This document shows positions 32,470 through 44,456 of a DNA stretch of 64,000 nt, one piece after another. The position numbers were made by a program, and so were the translations under genes. The stretch spans positions 386,313,887 to 386,377,886 of the forward strand of contig OZ005649.1 of assembly GCA_963930645.1 (NCBI GenBank), read 5' to 3'. The number at the start of each line of letters is the position of its first letter. Within the stretch, counting starts at the first letter, position 1. Under the pieces are notes generated by a model. That model was not told the DNA's origin, searched no databases, and was given only the letters and a program-made list of their open reading frames with translations. Source of the stretch: Salticus scenicus (lineage: Eukaryota > Arthropoda > Arachnida > Araneae > Salticidae).

Positions 32470-33480
32470 CTTTTTTGGCGACTTTATAGAGCGGTACTTT
32501 ACTATCATTCATTATTATGCAAATACATATTATAGATATATTATTATATCATGCAAATACCCATTTTCCTTCATTCTGATTATTACGTCATTAGTTATAT
32601 AGTAAAGATATGGAAGCACTTGAATGCAGACAGCAGTAAATTTTGTTTGTGTAAATAGGGTAACGTGGAGGTATTTGAGTTAATAAAATTTAACACGTGC
32701 GTCCCCGTGCCATCCAGATATGGGTGATGACTATGCTTTCAAGGGCGTCGCCCAAATATGGGTGACGCTCTTCTTGTTCAAGAGCATGGGCGTTGGGACA
32801 ATGAGGCAAGGGGGGAGGGCACTTGCCTCCCCCTGGAAAATTCTAATAAGCATTTTTTTCTTTAACTTTAAAATTATGCTATCAGAATTTTATTTAAAAA
32901 ATATACTTTTTCAGGTTGTGCCCCCTTGGATTTTTTTCTGGTGACGCCACTGCATGAGAGTAGTCGCATCATTTTTTATAACGCTAGTAGTCGCATGTCG
33001 GTCCATTCCCCGCTGTTGTTTAATATTAAGGGAAAGCCAGTAGAGAAAGATAAGCTGCCTTTAATTCAGGCAAAACTTTTCCCGCAAACCTCTAACCTTT
33101 CTGAAAAGCAAGAAGTTGGGAAAAAATAATCAACGTTAATAGTCGCGTTGTGGTCAAATACCGATTTGAGAAGTAAAATTTTTTAACTGCTCAAAAAGTA
33201 TCAGGAATGACTTGAAAACAGACTATGTTAGAGAACATCCACTCAAGGTTAGTTACACAGAATTTCCTTACTTTATTTTAAAGGGGTGATGTGTTGGGGA
33301 AATTTATAATCAATAGGCGGCAAATAGACTGATATGGAACTACTAATGCATTAATAGGATTTTTAAAAGGAATTTAATGGAATAAGCACTGAAATATAAA
33401 TAAAGGATATACAACATAAAAATACTAAAAATATACACATTATGCTGTATTTTTTATTAATTTATATTTCGGAAAACATA
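32470..33480. other. Mixed stretch, no gene recognised
   Basis: A less AT-rich part at 32690-33130 has two short open frames without recognisable domains. AATACC and TAGTCGC words suggest old repeat. Their distance from the piggyBac remains at 33.5 kb leaves open that they belong to the same dead element. Confidence 0.3.
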
Positions 33481-33490
33481 TTACATTATA

Positions 33491-33879
33491 CTATATCGCA
33501 TGGTGTTCGTTAAAACACTCTAAGCACATTTGAGGTGATTCTGGACAACAGAAACAATAGGTCGCATATATAGAGTTTTCTTTTACATTTTTCTTTGCTT
33601 CTTGGCATTTGGCAGTTTGCTTCATCTTCTGGTAACATAGAGCGCACACGTACATACTTCTTATAGGCTCGCTTTGCTGATTCTTACAAATCTATGAAAG
33701 GGGGGACACTTCTTTGTTTTACTACTATTATTGCCGGGCATAGCGTTTTCTGAGGACAACCCTTTGATAAAAAAAAGTTTCTGAAATTTTCTTATTTCTA
33801 TTTTTTTATTTGTGGCTCTCTGGTACATGTGATCTCCGACGATCGGATTTGTGCCCAGTGAGAAACTCAGCTGAATCAT
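33491..33879 (-). pseudogene. piggyBac-like transposase, carboxyl-terminal zinc-ribbon remains
   Basis: On the minus strand, 33691 down to 33491 encodes 66 residues with VCALCY, a conserved C, then YCFCC-P-E-S-P-Q-M-CLECFNEHH and a stop. Paired C-x2-C motifs followed by a CF-x-x-H ending match the cysteine-rich carboxyl domain of piggyBac-type transposases, which binds DNA near the element end. Further upstream on the same strand (33879-33661) another frame reads into a KKCPP segment shared with this one, so at least one frameshift and one stop separate them. The catalytic domain was not found. Confidence 0.5.
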
Positions 33880-33944
33880 GCTGGGCGATGAACATGTTAA
33901 TAATGCTATGGGTCTGAGTGAGGTACCTTTAATGATGATCTTTT

Positions 33945-34045
33945 TTAAGGGATTCTAGCTCAAGTTGTGTAAGTTTCAGAAGACCTCATTGAGAATTCTG
34001 AATGGCCAGGCCATTGAGCACAACCTGGGTTCGAACCCTATACCA
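33945..34045 (-). mobile_element. SINE family 1, decayed fragment
   Basis: Reads GGGATTCTAGCTCAAG...GTAAGTTTC...GGCCAGGCCATTGAGCA, then a CCTGGGTTCGAACCCTA B-box region. The block order matches the minus-strand SINE at 52.5 kb. Confidence 0.5.
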
Positions 34046-34069
34046 TTCAATTCAAAGTTTAAATAGACT

Positions 34070-34105
<36 letters not shown>

Positions 34106-34257
34106 TAATTAGGTAGAACAAGCGGGCAATGTTTTTTTTAAAGTGGTTTGCTTAGTTATAAGCTTCATTACTAATGAATATTAAAATTTATAAACTTAAA
34201 CCCATAATTAAAAAAAAATGAAAGCTTTCACAATTTTCCCTATGTCAATATTATAGT

Positions 34258-34792
34258 TGACCAGGGTTCGATTCAGGCAAAAATTGGGACCCATTTGTGC
34301 AGCGCGCGTATCCTGCGTGCACAGGACGCGCTGCCGAAGGCAGTAGGAACCCGGTTCCACTTTTTACCTGATGATAAAGGATTTTTTTCATTTTCTTTCC
34401 TTAAGAATAAAAGTTTGACTTGAGAAAGGATATGTGCGCATATAGGTCTGCGCTGCTGAAGGCAGTGGGGACCCGGTGTGTTTTTATTCGATTATAAATG
34501 TTTTTTTTTTTTTTTTTTTTTTTAATTCCTTTTCTTAAGAATGAAATTTATGAGTAATAATATGGAATTTCGAGAAATCATAAGGATGGTGAAGGAATAC
34601 GCACACGCAGTGCACGGGTATATGCTGCCGACGGCAGTGGGGACCCGGTATGAGTTTTTACCCTATCACAATTGATTTTTTTTTCTTTTCTTAAGAGTAA
34701 TGTTAATGAGCGATAAGATGCAATTTTGATAATTCATTCATTATAGTGATTCATTTAAAAATACTGACCCGCTAGCGGGCAAAGCTCGCTAG
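34258..34792 (+). mobile_element. Non-autonomous Helitron with internal repeats
   Basis: The 3' end is textbook: a 12-base palindromic hairpin CCCGCTAGCGGG (34768-34779), nine bases, then CTAG (34789-34792) followed by T. Three internal units carry GGCAGT(G/A)GGGACCCGGT followed by a T-rich part and CTTAAGAAT (markers at about 34331, 34453 and 34625). Such repeats are common in non-autonomous Helitrons. The 5' limit is uncertain; the block starts near CAGGGTTCGATTCAGG, which itself resembles the CAGGGGTCGATC family end. Confidence 0.7.
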
Positions 34793-34939
34793 TGTCAGAT
34801 ATAAAATCCATTTTGCAAATCAGGATTACAATACTTTATTATACATTGTATAAGGAAGTAAAAAGAGATTGTTTAAAAGTAAAATTTTAACGTATTTCAA
34901 ATGTTAATTTAATTATATTTTCGATGCATTAGGTATATA

Positions 34940-35590
34940 CAGTCAAACCTTATTAACATGAACTGTTTCCACTATCCCCATCAAAATGAAGAGTGGTTAC
35001 TGTAAAAGCACATATTTTCGCGAGCCCATCGTAATCGCGAAAATTTAAGCCTCGCGAATTACTTTTTCTTTCGCAGCAAATAATAATAAAAAAACAGAAA
35101 TTTTTCAATTGCCAAAACTCACATGCATTGATGGTCCAAATACGAGAAAAGTGAAGGGGGTGGGGTGATTACATTTTCGGTACAAAAGGGGGGTTCAGAA
35201 GTCCCTAGTTTGATAAACAGCATGAGGAAAAAAGGATTAAGAAAATAAAATTGTTTGGGGTGGAATGTGCGTGTTGAGCCAAAGCCAAAGTTGATGTATA
35301 AGCACCATTGTAAGCATAAATTGTTTTTAGAGCGATGAGGAGGTGGGGACGAACTTTTCGGACAAAAGGAAATTTCTTAAAATGCCTTATGCAAAAAAGG
35401 TTCTATATTTAGGTACTTTTCAACGTTAGGATTTTTCAACTTTCGGTTCTGTTCATATAAAATTCGCAAAATTTTCAGCTCGAATAATCACTGATATCTT
35501 CATTTTAGCAAAAATAAGTGCTTTTACAGTATTGATAGCATGAACAATTTTTTTTTTCCTCTTGAGATTCACGTTAACAAGGTTCAGTTG
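34940..35590. mobile_element. Tigger/pogo-like element, interrupted
   Basis: TA-flanked ends, CAGTCAAACCTTATTAACAT on the left and the inverse of a related sequence (GTTAACAAGGTTCAGTTG) on the right. Nearly all of the interior is the mariner-like insertion 35000-35529, leaving only about 60 bases of its own at each side. Confidence 0.6.
35000..35529. mobile_element. Mariner-like element nested in the Tigger-like element
   Basis: TA at 34998-34999 and 35530-35531. Ends CTGTAAAAGCAC(A/T)TATTTT and its inverse GTGCTTTTACAG. Interior has TCGCGA words near both ends. No transposase frame. Confidence 0.7.
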
Positions 35591-35699
35591 TATTAGGGTA
35601 ATATGCATTTTAAAAAAGTATTTTTTTATGTTATGGTTGATAGACTATTTTGATTCATTTTCGGAACATCTATAAATCGGTAATCAGGCAACAACTGTT

Positions 35700-36310
35700 T
35701 CCTGCTGACGCTTCAGTGTAAAATTAATCGTGACACAAATCTGATAGACCATGTAATTTTAACTTAGAAATATCATTCATGACCTATGAATATTTATTTA
35801 GAGAAACGGAAGTGTAAGTTTGAATTTTTTTGTACAAACTATGCGAAAAATATCTGAGCTGCGAATCAAACTCGAGCACTCCACTTACACAGTGCAGATG
35901 TGCTACCACTGAGCCACCTTGGCTGATTATCAACTCGGCATTTCCCACATGACATCTGTTGGCAATGCAGATTTAACGGGTAAACATATAAAGATTAATG
36001 ATGGCACAACTTTGATAGACCCGGTAATCTTTACTTAAATCATTCATGAACCATGATTTATTTAGAGAAATTTGAGTGTAAGACTAAATTTTGTATACCA
36101 ACTACGTGAAAAGGGCCAGAGCTGGGAACTGAAATCGAGCACTCCGCTTATTATGTATCGCTGAGCTACCCTGTCAGATACCAGCTCAGCATTTCCAATA
36201 TAATATCTGTTTAAGTACCAGAGTTAAATTCTCAGCTCTGTCGTTTTTCATATAGTTGGTAAAAAAAAATTATCCTTACACGCTAATGGATATTATGTAG
36301 GAAATGCGGA
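35700..36310 (-). mobile_element. tRNA-derived SINE family 2, tandem and inverted copies
   Basis: On the minus strand, TTGGCTCAGTGGTAGC (A-box, about 35902-35918) and GAGTTTGATTC (B-box, 35863-35873) are correctly spaced for a tRNA head. A second, more decayed copy lies at about 36000-36200 with the same flanking words (GACC(A/C)(T/G)GTAAT, TTATTTAGAGAAA, AGTGTAAG). The next 100 bases contain part of the same sequence inverted (about 36215-36300). Mutated stems argue against a functional tRNA. Confidence 0.55.
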
Positions 36311-36615
36311 GTTGGTAAACAGAAAGTCAGCTGCTGATCAGAAGCCGAACTCATGTTATTGTATGGGGAAATTTGTTTCTATAATTACTCATTGCTTAAT
36401 GCATTTTTAATTATGTATTCATGTTGTGAAAACCGTTCAATTAGTATTACTTTTTAAAAAATTAATGTTTCACTTTCGAGTTTAAAAAACAGAAATATTT
36501 AAATGTATTTTTAAGCTGAATAAAATGTTAGAAATTGTGGAAACAAGTAGTAGTATGGTTCTGAATGTGAAAACAGAATTTAAGGTTAAAAAAAAAAAAT
36601 AATGATCATGTTAAC

Positions 36616-36710
36616 AAAACATGACCCTTCGTCAGGCGAATAAAGTAGGCATGAGTGTTTGTTTGCAGCACTCATGCCTACTTTGTTCGCTTGACAAAAG
36701 ATCCTGTTTT
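36616..36710. repeat. Short hairpin with 42-base arms
   Basis: 36616-36657 and 36669-36710 are inverse copies (about 36 of 42 matching) around an 11-base loop. The innermost 20 bases (AAGTAGGCATGAGTG side) pair perfectly. It may be a tiny MITE or a pre-miRNA-like hairpin. Confidence 0.6.
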
Positions 36711-36825
36711 CTTTTGACCCAAAACAATTTTTGTGAATGAAAACGTTTTATGGTGTTTATTCAAAGTTTTGTATATATTAATTTTTAACGTCAGTTTTGT
36801 GGTGCAAGATTTTTTGTTTCTTGGA

Positions 36826-38405
36826 AAAGATACTAAAAGCTCTCATTTGAAGATATATGTCAAGCATAAAAATATAGATACAATGGTTTTGTATGATCAC
36901 TTTTTTGTAATATTATGGATTACGAAGAAAATTATAATTGTAACATTTATATAGTTTATAAATTTTAGACTTATTTAATCTTTTTACAGGCCAACGTTCC
37001 CAATTAAGAACATCAAATTAAAACTTATTAAAAAAAATTACATTGCTCCAATATTGACTTGAAAAAATTAGCACACATATTTAAAAGATGACTTGATTTT
37101 TAAATAAAACAGAAGGAACAGTTCTATCATTAGTTGGTAACTGTACAAAAAATCTTAAAAATCATCATTTTCATACATATACTTTTTTTTTTATCGAGTT
37201 GTTTAAATATTTTTATTGCAAATAACTGCTACCACATTTAAATGTAACTGTCTGATTAGTCAATTTTTTTTATTTATGATATATATTTATAGTTGAAAAA
37301 GTACAAGCCACATTCTTTCTCTATTAGTGCTGTAATTGTGTTTTGAAAAATAAAAATATTTTATCAAACAATAATGCATATGTATAATTAATAGCTGCAG
37401 CTATTTCATTATATTTAAATTCAATATTAGCTGTTTGTAAGCTTTAAATTAAAATTTTGCTATTAAAAATGTTATAAATGTTTCTCTTTCAGGCTACAAT
37501 GCTTTAATTCAAGGCTAATTCGTTATTGCTTGATGTCTGTGTGTTGTATTCAATTAACTATATCAAGTTATTTAGTTAAAATGAATATAGTATATGAAGA
37601 AAAAATTCAGTAACAAAGTAATAAGCAATTGGGAAAAAATAGATCCAGCAGCAGAGAATTTAAACACAGCGAAAAAAGAAATATTCAAAAATGAAGAAGA
37701 AAGTGTATTGAAGGGGGGGGGGAGTCTATTTATTGTGTAATCGTGTAACTATAAACAAAGTAACAGGAAGGGGAGGGAGAGCAGCATATCTCCCCCTCCA
37801 TTTTTAATGGACAAGATTTTGTAATTTATAGTGTTTAATCATAAAGTTTTCATTTAAAGCTTGCAAACAGTTAAATACTGAATTTAAATGTAATGAACCA
37901 GCTGCAGATACAAATTATACATATGTATAGTTATTTGACAGTAAAATATTTTTCTCCAAAACTCATTTTCAACACTAAAAATGAAGTTGTATATTTTCAG
38001 CTATAGAGTTTTATATATAATAAAATAAATAATGGACTAATCAGGCTTTTACAATCAAATGCAATAGCTGTTATTTACAATAAAAAGAATATTTATGGTT
38101 TACTACACCGAATTATACAGTTTTATGAAATATTGCTGTCATCTTATTATTATTATTTTTTCGCCTACACAGAATAAATAATTGACTAATCGGGCTTTTA
38201 TTTACAATGAGAAGATAATTTACATTAAATAAGCCTAACATTTATAAAATATACAAATGTTACAATTATAAGTTTCTGCATAATCCATAATAATATTTCA
38301 ATGTTAAACATTTAATCTTACTTACATGAATATACAAAACCATAATATAACATATTTTACACTTACATTTATCTTCCAATGAGAGCTTTAAGTATCATTT
38401 CCGAG
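36826..38405. repeat. Large imperfect inverted repeat (~600-base arms)
   Basis: The arm at about 36826-37490 recurs inverted at about 37830-38405. Matching blocks in order are AAGCTCTCATT(T/G)GAAGATA, ATGGTTTTGTAT, TATTATGGATTA, ATAATTGTAACATTT, GACTAATC(A/G), and near the centre CATATGTATAATT with AAGCTTTAAAT. Divergence is substantial, so it is old. The centre (37500-37830) has poly-G at about 37713-37721 and is unique. No transposase is seen. Confidence 0.6.
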
Positions 38406-39700
38406 CAAAAGCAAAGAAGAGCTTCGCTATTTTGGATAGTAATTCATATTTTAGATTAATGAAATATTATAATAAATTATTTGTTTCGGATTATGTATTA
38501 GTATTTCATGAATGATTATTACATATTACCACAGAAAAAGATATCCTTATCCTTGTCTGTGACTATTACTTTCTTCGGCAGATTATGAGAATAGAGGGGC
38601 ATTGGCGTTTGTTTACATTTTGGCGATATTATCCGTGCGCCAACGAACCAAGGTAATGAATTTATCTAATGGCAACCTGAAAAAACGTTTGTTTACGTTC
38701 GAAATGAAATAAATACTAATGCAGACGACTATTTAACGAAAATAAATGAAATTATCGAAGAATTTTAATAAAATGGCGATGGTTAATTAACTTTTTAACT
38801 TACAAAACGTTTGTTTACGTTCGAAATGAAATAAATAATTAAATTTTTAACTACAATATTTTAATAAATAAGCAAATACCTAACAAAATACACGTTTTCT
38901 CATCGAAGTTTTAAGAGCAAATTGATTTCAACAGCACAATAAATGTAATTAAATAAATGAAAATTCAGAATAAAAATATAACTTTAAAAGTAATTAAAAA
39001 AGCATGAAAACTTACAATAAATGCAACATGAATTTTATTTATTTATTTATTAATTTATTTATTTTTTTCCATTTTGAAATTTCTGTTGACTCCATAATAC
39101 GTAAATCACATATCAAATATTTCACTTCGCGCTCAGTTAATTCGTAACATTCGAGGATTCTAAAACCGCATTCAAATGAATCGAAACACATCGGTATAAA
39201 AAGTATGAGAATATACAAATAAAATAAAAAACATATTTTCAAGTTATCAAATGATACGCTTTCATTTCTCCAGACACATATCGTTTCGAATTTTTCAGTA
39301 ACACTTACATTTCAGCGGAGGGGAAAATTAGCTAGTTTTCATAAACTTGACCAACAAGTGATTCTGTGAGTGAGTTTTACGTCGAACTAGTGCTACGTTG
39401 TGGTCAATGAGTACGGCAACCAAATATCCCCATTTTCTACAGACAACGTTTACTTTATTCGCAATATTATAATTTTTTTTTAAATTATAGAAATTAACTA
39501 TTTTATATTTAAATTTTATTTTTAGTGCTTATTAATTAAATTTGAAAAAAAAAAAAATACACGCATAATTAGTTAATTGTAGCAATTTAAAGCATCTCTG
39601 TTTTAAAAGTTCACGGATCCGGCCACTGTAACGACGGAGGATGAATTGGGACATACCCCTAAGATATATGAACCAACAAAGAAACATGGCTGTATAAAAC
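38406..39700. other. AT-rich stretch
   Basis: AAAACGTTTGTTTACGTTCG occurs twice (about 38683 and 38805), a local direct repeat. Otherwise no gene or recognisable element. Confidence 0.4.
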
Positions 39701-39703
39701 TAT

Positions 39704-41420
39704 GAATCTGAAAACGCACGTAACTCGGCTCCGCGGCAGTCACTGTCGCGCACGTTAAAACCAAAAAAACATCACTGGACACCCCTACCTCGCTGTGCAT
39801 GAACCTGAAAACGCACGTAACTCGGCTCCTCGGCAGTCACTGTCGCGCACGTTAAAACCAAAAAAAACATCACTGGACACCCCTACCTCGCTGTGCATGA
39901 ACCTGAAAACGCACGTAACTCGGCTCCGCGGCAGTCACTGTCGCGCACGTTAAAACCAAAAAAACATCACTGGACACCCCTACCTCGCTGTGCATGAACC
40001 TGAAAACGCACGTAACTCGGCTCCGCGGCAGTCACTGTCGCGCACGTTTAGACCAAAAAAACATCACTGGACACCCCTACCTCGCTGTGCATGAGCCTGA
40101 AAACGCACGTAACTCGGCTCCGCGGCAGTCACTGTCGCGCACGTTAAGACCAAAAAAACATCACTGGACACCCCTACCTCGCTGTGCATGAGCCTGAAAA
40201 CGCACGTAACTCGGCTCCGCGGCAGTCACTGTCGCGCACGTTAAAACCAAAAAAACATCACTGGACACCCCTACCTCGCTGTGCATGAACCTGAAAACGC
40301 ACGTAACTCGGCTCCTCGGCAGTCACTGTCGCGCACGTTAAAACCAAAAAAAACATCACTGGACACCCCTACCTCGCTGTGCATGAACCTGAAAACGCAC
40401 GTAACTCGGCTCCGCGGCAGTCACTGTCGCGCACGTTAAAACCAAAAAAACATCACTGGACACCCCTACCTCGCTGTGCATGAACCTGAAAACGCACGTA
40501 ACTCGGCTCCGCGGCAGTCACTGTCGCGCACGTTAAAACCAAAAAAACATCACTGGACACCCCTACCTCGCTGTGCATGAACCTGAAAACGCACGTAACT
40601 CGGCTCCTCGGCAGTCACTGTCGCGCACGTTAAAACCAAAAAAAACATCACTGGACACCCCTACCTCGCTGTGCATGAACCTGAAAACGCACGTAACTCG
40701 GCTCCGCGGCAGTCACTGTCGCGCACGTTAAAACCAAAAAAACATCACTGGACACCCCTACCTCGCTGTGCATGAACCTGAAAACGCACGTAACTCGGCT
40801 CCGCGGCAGTCACTGTCGCGCACGTTTAGACCAAAAAAACATCACTGGACACCCCTACCTCGCTGTGCATGAGCCTGAAAACGCACGTAACTCGGCTCCG
40901 CGGCAGTCACTGTCGCGCACGTTAAGACCAAAAAAACATCACTGGACACCCCTACCTCGCTGTGCATGAGCCTGAAAACGCACGTAACTCGGCTCCGCGG
41001 CAGTCACTGTCGCGCACGTTAAAACCAAAAAAACATCACTGGACACCCCTACCTTGCTGTGCATGAGCCTGAAAACGCACGTAACTCGGCTCCGCGGCAG
41101 TCACTGTCGCGCACGTTAAGACCAAAAAAACATCACTGGACACCCCTACCTCGCTGTGCATGAGCCTGAAAACGCACGTAACTCGGCTCCGCGGCAGTCA
41201 CTGTCGCGCACGTTAAAACCAAAAAAACATCACTGGACACCCCTACCTCGCTGTGCATGAATCTGAAAACGCACGTAACTCGGCTCCGCGGCAGTCACTG
41301 TCGCGCACGTTAAAACCAAAAAAACATCACTAAACACCCCTACCTCGCTGTGCATGAACCTGAAAACGCACGTAACTCGGCTCCGCGGCATTCACTATCA
41401 CGCATGTTAAGATTAAAATT
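39704..41420. repeat. 97-bp GC-rich satellite with 778-bp higher-order repeat
   Basis: Eighteen head-to-tail units of 97-98 bp; the last one is partial. Unit markers are CTGAAAACGCACGTAACTCG, GCAGTCACTGTCGCGCACGT and CATCACTGGACACCCCTAC. Variants (CCGCGG or CCTCGG, AACCTG or AGCCTG, GTTAAAA, GTTTAGA or GTTAAGA, seven or eight A) show that units 2-6 (from 39801) recur as units 10-14 (from 40579), a 778-bp period. Two identical 65-codon frames (39994 and 40772) are by-products of this. 97 is not a multiple of three, so the array is not coding. Confidence 0.95.
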
Positions 41421-41995
41421 TCCCATAATGTAGCTCTAGTGCAACGTGAAATACGCTCAAAACAAATGATCCTATCAAATATCGCCTAATTTCCCGCAAT
41501 GTAGCTCTAGTGCAACGTAAAATACGTTCAAAACAAGTGATCCAATCAAATATCGCCTAATTTCCCGTAATGTAGCTCTAGTGCAACGTAAAATACGCTC
41601 AAACAAGTGATCCAATCAAATATTGCCTAATTTCTGTTAATGTAGCTCTAGTGCAACGTAAAATACGCTCAAAACAAGTGATCCAATCAAATATCGCCTA
41701 ATTTCCCGTAATGTAGCTCTAGTGCAACGTAAAATATGCTCAAAACAAGTGATCCAATCAAATATCGCCTAATTTCCCGTAATGTAGCTCTAGTGCAACG
41801 TAAAATACGCTCAAAACAAGTGATCCAATCAAATATCGCCTAATTTCCCGTAATGTAGCTCTAGTGCAACGTAAAATACGCTCAAAACAAGTGAACCAAT
41901 CAAATATCGCCTAATTTCCCGTAATGTAGCTCTACTGCAATGTAAAATATACTCAATTCAATAAAAAACAAATGAACCAATCAAATCTCTCCATA
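41421..41995. repeat. 71-bp satellite array
   Basis: Eight units of 70-71 bp marked by AATGTAGCTCTAGTGCAACG and ATCAAATATCGCCTAATTTC. It starts directly where the 97-bp array decays, with no unrelated sequence between. The last units are more divergent. Confidence 0.93.
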
Positions 41996-43290
41996 CTGCG
42001 TCATAATAGAATTCTTAAGTTATGTGTACAAGGAAGTGCAGTTTATCGCTACGAAAGTTCGCCAAGCAGAAAGTGCCCCTCTAATCTAGGAATCAACCCT
42101 TTCTTCGATAATACTGGACAACAGCGGTCATGTTTTTTAAGGCGATAGTAAACTTGCGATCGAGTTGTGAGAGCTCCGAGGCAGTCACAAATTTCCCCCT
42201 CATCGCTTACAACTTTGCGATCAGTTTTGTAAACAAATGTTGCGTTTGGATTGAAACACGGCCAGATTTGTGATTGTTTACCTATTTGTGATCACAATGT
42301 TTCAGTCTGGATGTAACGGTTAACTGAAATATTTTTTTCCAAAAGCAATCAATTTTCCATGATGTAATGGCGGAGAAATTATAGTACGAATATTAAGTAG
42401 AATAACAAAAAGAACAATAATAAATACACGTTGCTATAATATTTACTAACAAAAAAAAAAAACTGAAAAAGCGCCATCTATCGATCATTACAAACGCGGA
42501 TAGATTTTTGACGACCCCTCTAACAGATATTACGCCAGGCAGGCTTGTATAGATTTCGTGTGACCCCAGGTAAATTTTCTGACTCTGATTGCATCACTAC
42601 AAAAAAGAAATAATACTAGAAAAAGGCCTTTTAGTTATAAGCTATTATATTAGGATTCAACCTATTCTATAGTCCTTTTCCTTAGCATAGTCGGGTGAAG
42701 GCCACAGAATTTCTTCCTTTCGTAGAGAGGGAGACCACATGACTGCCAAGTTCCTGCATTTTTTACACTTCAGTTGGGGAATGCACGGCGATATGAATGT
42801 GACTCATTGCTTATTTATTCTTATAATTTATAATATTATAAGTGAATATAAATTTAAATAATATTCGTATTTTTTTTTTAAATTGAGTTGGATCGGACAT
42901 ATTTATGAATAAGAAAAAATGAACAATTTGAACCAAACTTTTAGATTTTCTACTCGACCGTATTAAACGTTCGATGCCATTGCTTGCGCTATCAGAGTGA
43001 GGCATATCATATCATCACAAAATGGAGAATGAATCTATCAAGTTGCTTATATTTTTAAAACCGAAACAAAAAGTTTTACACTGTGAATAACAATACTAAA
43101 ATATTACTAGTAGTTTATTTTTAATTACCTCTTATTTAATCCTTCCATAATGTATAATATTTTTCAATTATACATTAAATCAGGCGGTAATAAAAATTCA
43201 TTTCAATCTTTTAACAAGAACGAAAAATCCTGCTGTTCGCATAGACACTTTCCAACTGTACGTACTTGGTGCATCGTTTAACCTCCAATG
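41996..43290. other. Unassigned stretch
   Basis: Some GC-richer blocks (42060-42300 and 42660-42800) with inverted words such as GTAAACTTGCGATCG and ACTTTGCGATCAG, likely decayed element. No gene recognised. Confidence 0.35.
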
Positions 43291-43292
43291 TA

Positions 43293-43494
43293 CAGTCGGT
43301 AACAAAAGTGTCCGAACACTAGCGAAAATTCATATGTAAAAAAAGTACACTTCATACGGTTTTGTTAAATAAATCCTTGTCAAATCCTGTTCTTAGTCAG
43401 TGTAAGAATATGATTCGATAAGGATTTATTTAACAAAACCGTATGAAGTGTACTTTTTTTACTTAGGAATTTCAGACACTTTTGTTACCGACTG
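43293..43494. mobile_element. CAGTCGG palindromic MITE, copy 3 (one arm deleted)
   Basis: TA-flanked. The right arm lacks about 15 bases between TTAGGAATTT and CAGACACTTTTG, so the arms are unequal. Otherwise as copy 2. Confidence 0.85.
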
Positions 43495-44004
43495 TACTTT
43501 GCCAATGTGATCACACAACGAACAAAATACAGGGAGATAGATTAACTGAATTCATAATCACTCTTAAATAACATTGGAAAGTGTTCAGAGTTTTGTACCC
43601 ATTACTTTTAAACGCCAGCTCTGTACTGCTTTCTTATAATTAAAAACCTTTAAGACAAATGGAAATGCAGTTTCAGCAATTTCCAATAATAGCTCTTAAT
43701 GTGTCTGAATATTTTAGTGTAACCCTTTGAATCTTAATGCTAAACATACCATATTCTACAGGAAAAACAAGTTCTGACCACATGAACGATAAAAGTAAAT
43801 TTTAGTGATTTTCGTAGTAAAAAGTTTTTCAAATATGGTTTATAAAAATGCATCTTACAGAAAGCAACCCATTAACATTCTTTTGGTTGTCCCTGTACAC
43901 GAGCCAGTTGTGCTATTTCTGCCATTTTAAACAGAGAACATTGACTACGGCCTTACAGACAAACGGAAGTCATAAACATTTTAAACTTTTCTAAAAAGTG
44001 TAAG

Positions 44005-44200
44005 TGCCAGATTCGATCTCAGGTTGCGCCCATCAGCTATAGCTGTATGGAATTCATCATCTATAGCTGTATGGAATCTTCCTTGGTTTTCTCCGAAACT
44101 CGCGCAAATACGGGTTAGGATCCATCTGAAAGACCCCCTCGGAGGACATTCCACCTATTGCCCTAGGACACTAGCGTAGTCAATTTGCCTTAAACCCTAT
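44005..44200 (+). mobile_element. SINE family 1, internally damaged copy
   Basis: Has GGTTTTCTCCGAAACTCGCG, AATACGGGTTAGGAT, GAAAGACCCCCTCGGAGGAC and CTAGCGTAGTCAATTTGCC. The head is disrupted by a duplicated TATAGCTGTATGGAAT. Confidence 0.7.
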
Positions 44201-44456
44201 AACTAACAACAAATCTTCTTGTAAATATGAAATAAAATTCATTTCTTGGTCTTGGTGGATAGATTTATCAGATGAAGTTTTGTGTAGGCTATTATTAATT
44301 CCAAACTAATCAGTTTCAAACACAATTACGAAGTTTTTTCATTCATTAACGCGCTATATGATTAGGTATTCTTATTTAGATGTGATGATACGAATCGAAG
44401 TAGCGTTTACCTTTTCCCTATGAAGGTAAAGTTTTTGCTGAAAAGTCAATGCTTAA

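Noticed and set aside
35855..35923. Functional tRNA on the minus strand
   Set aside because: A- and B-boxes are visible, but stems are mutated and a second, decayed copy with the same flanks follows, which fits a SINE.
39994..40969. Two identical 65-codon open frames in the satellite
   Set aside because: They are produced by the 778-bp duplication of 97-bp units; the unit length is not divisible by three and the frame closes in neighbouring units.
39704..41995. Regularly spaced repeats resembling a CRISPR array
   Set aside because: The units are contiguous tandem copies without unique spacers, in a eukaryotic repeat context.
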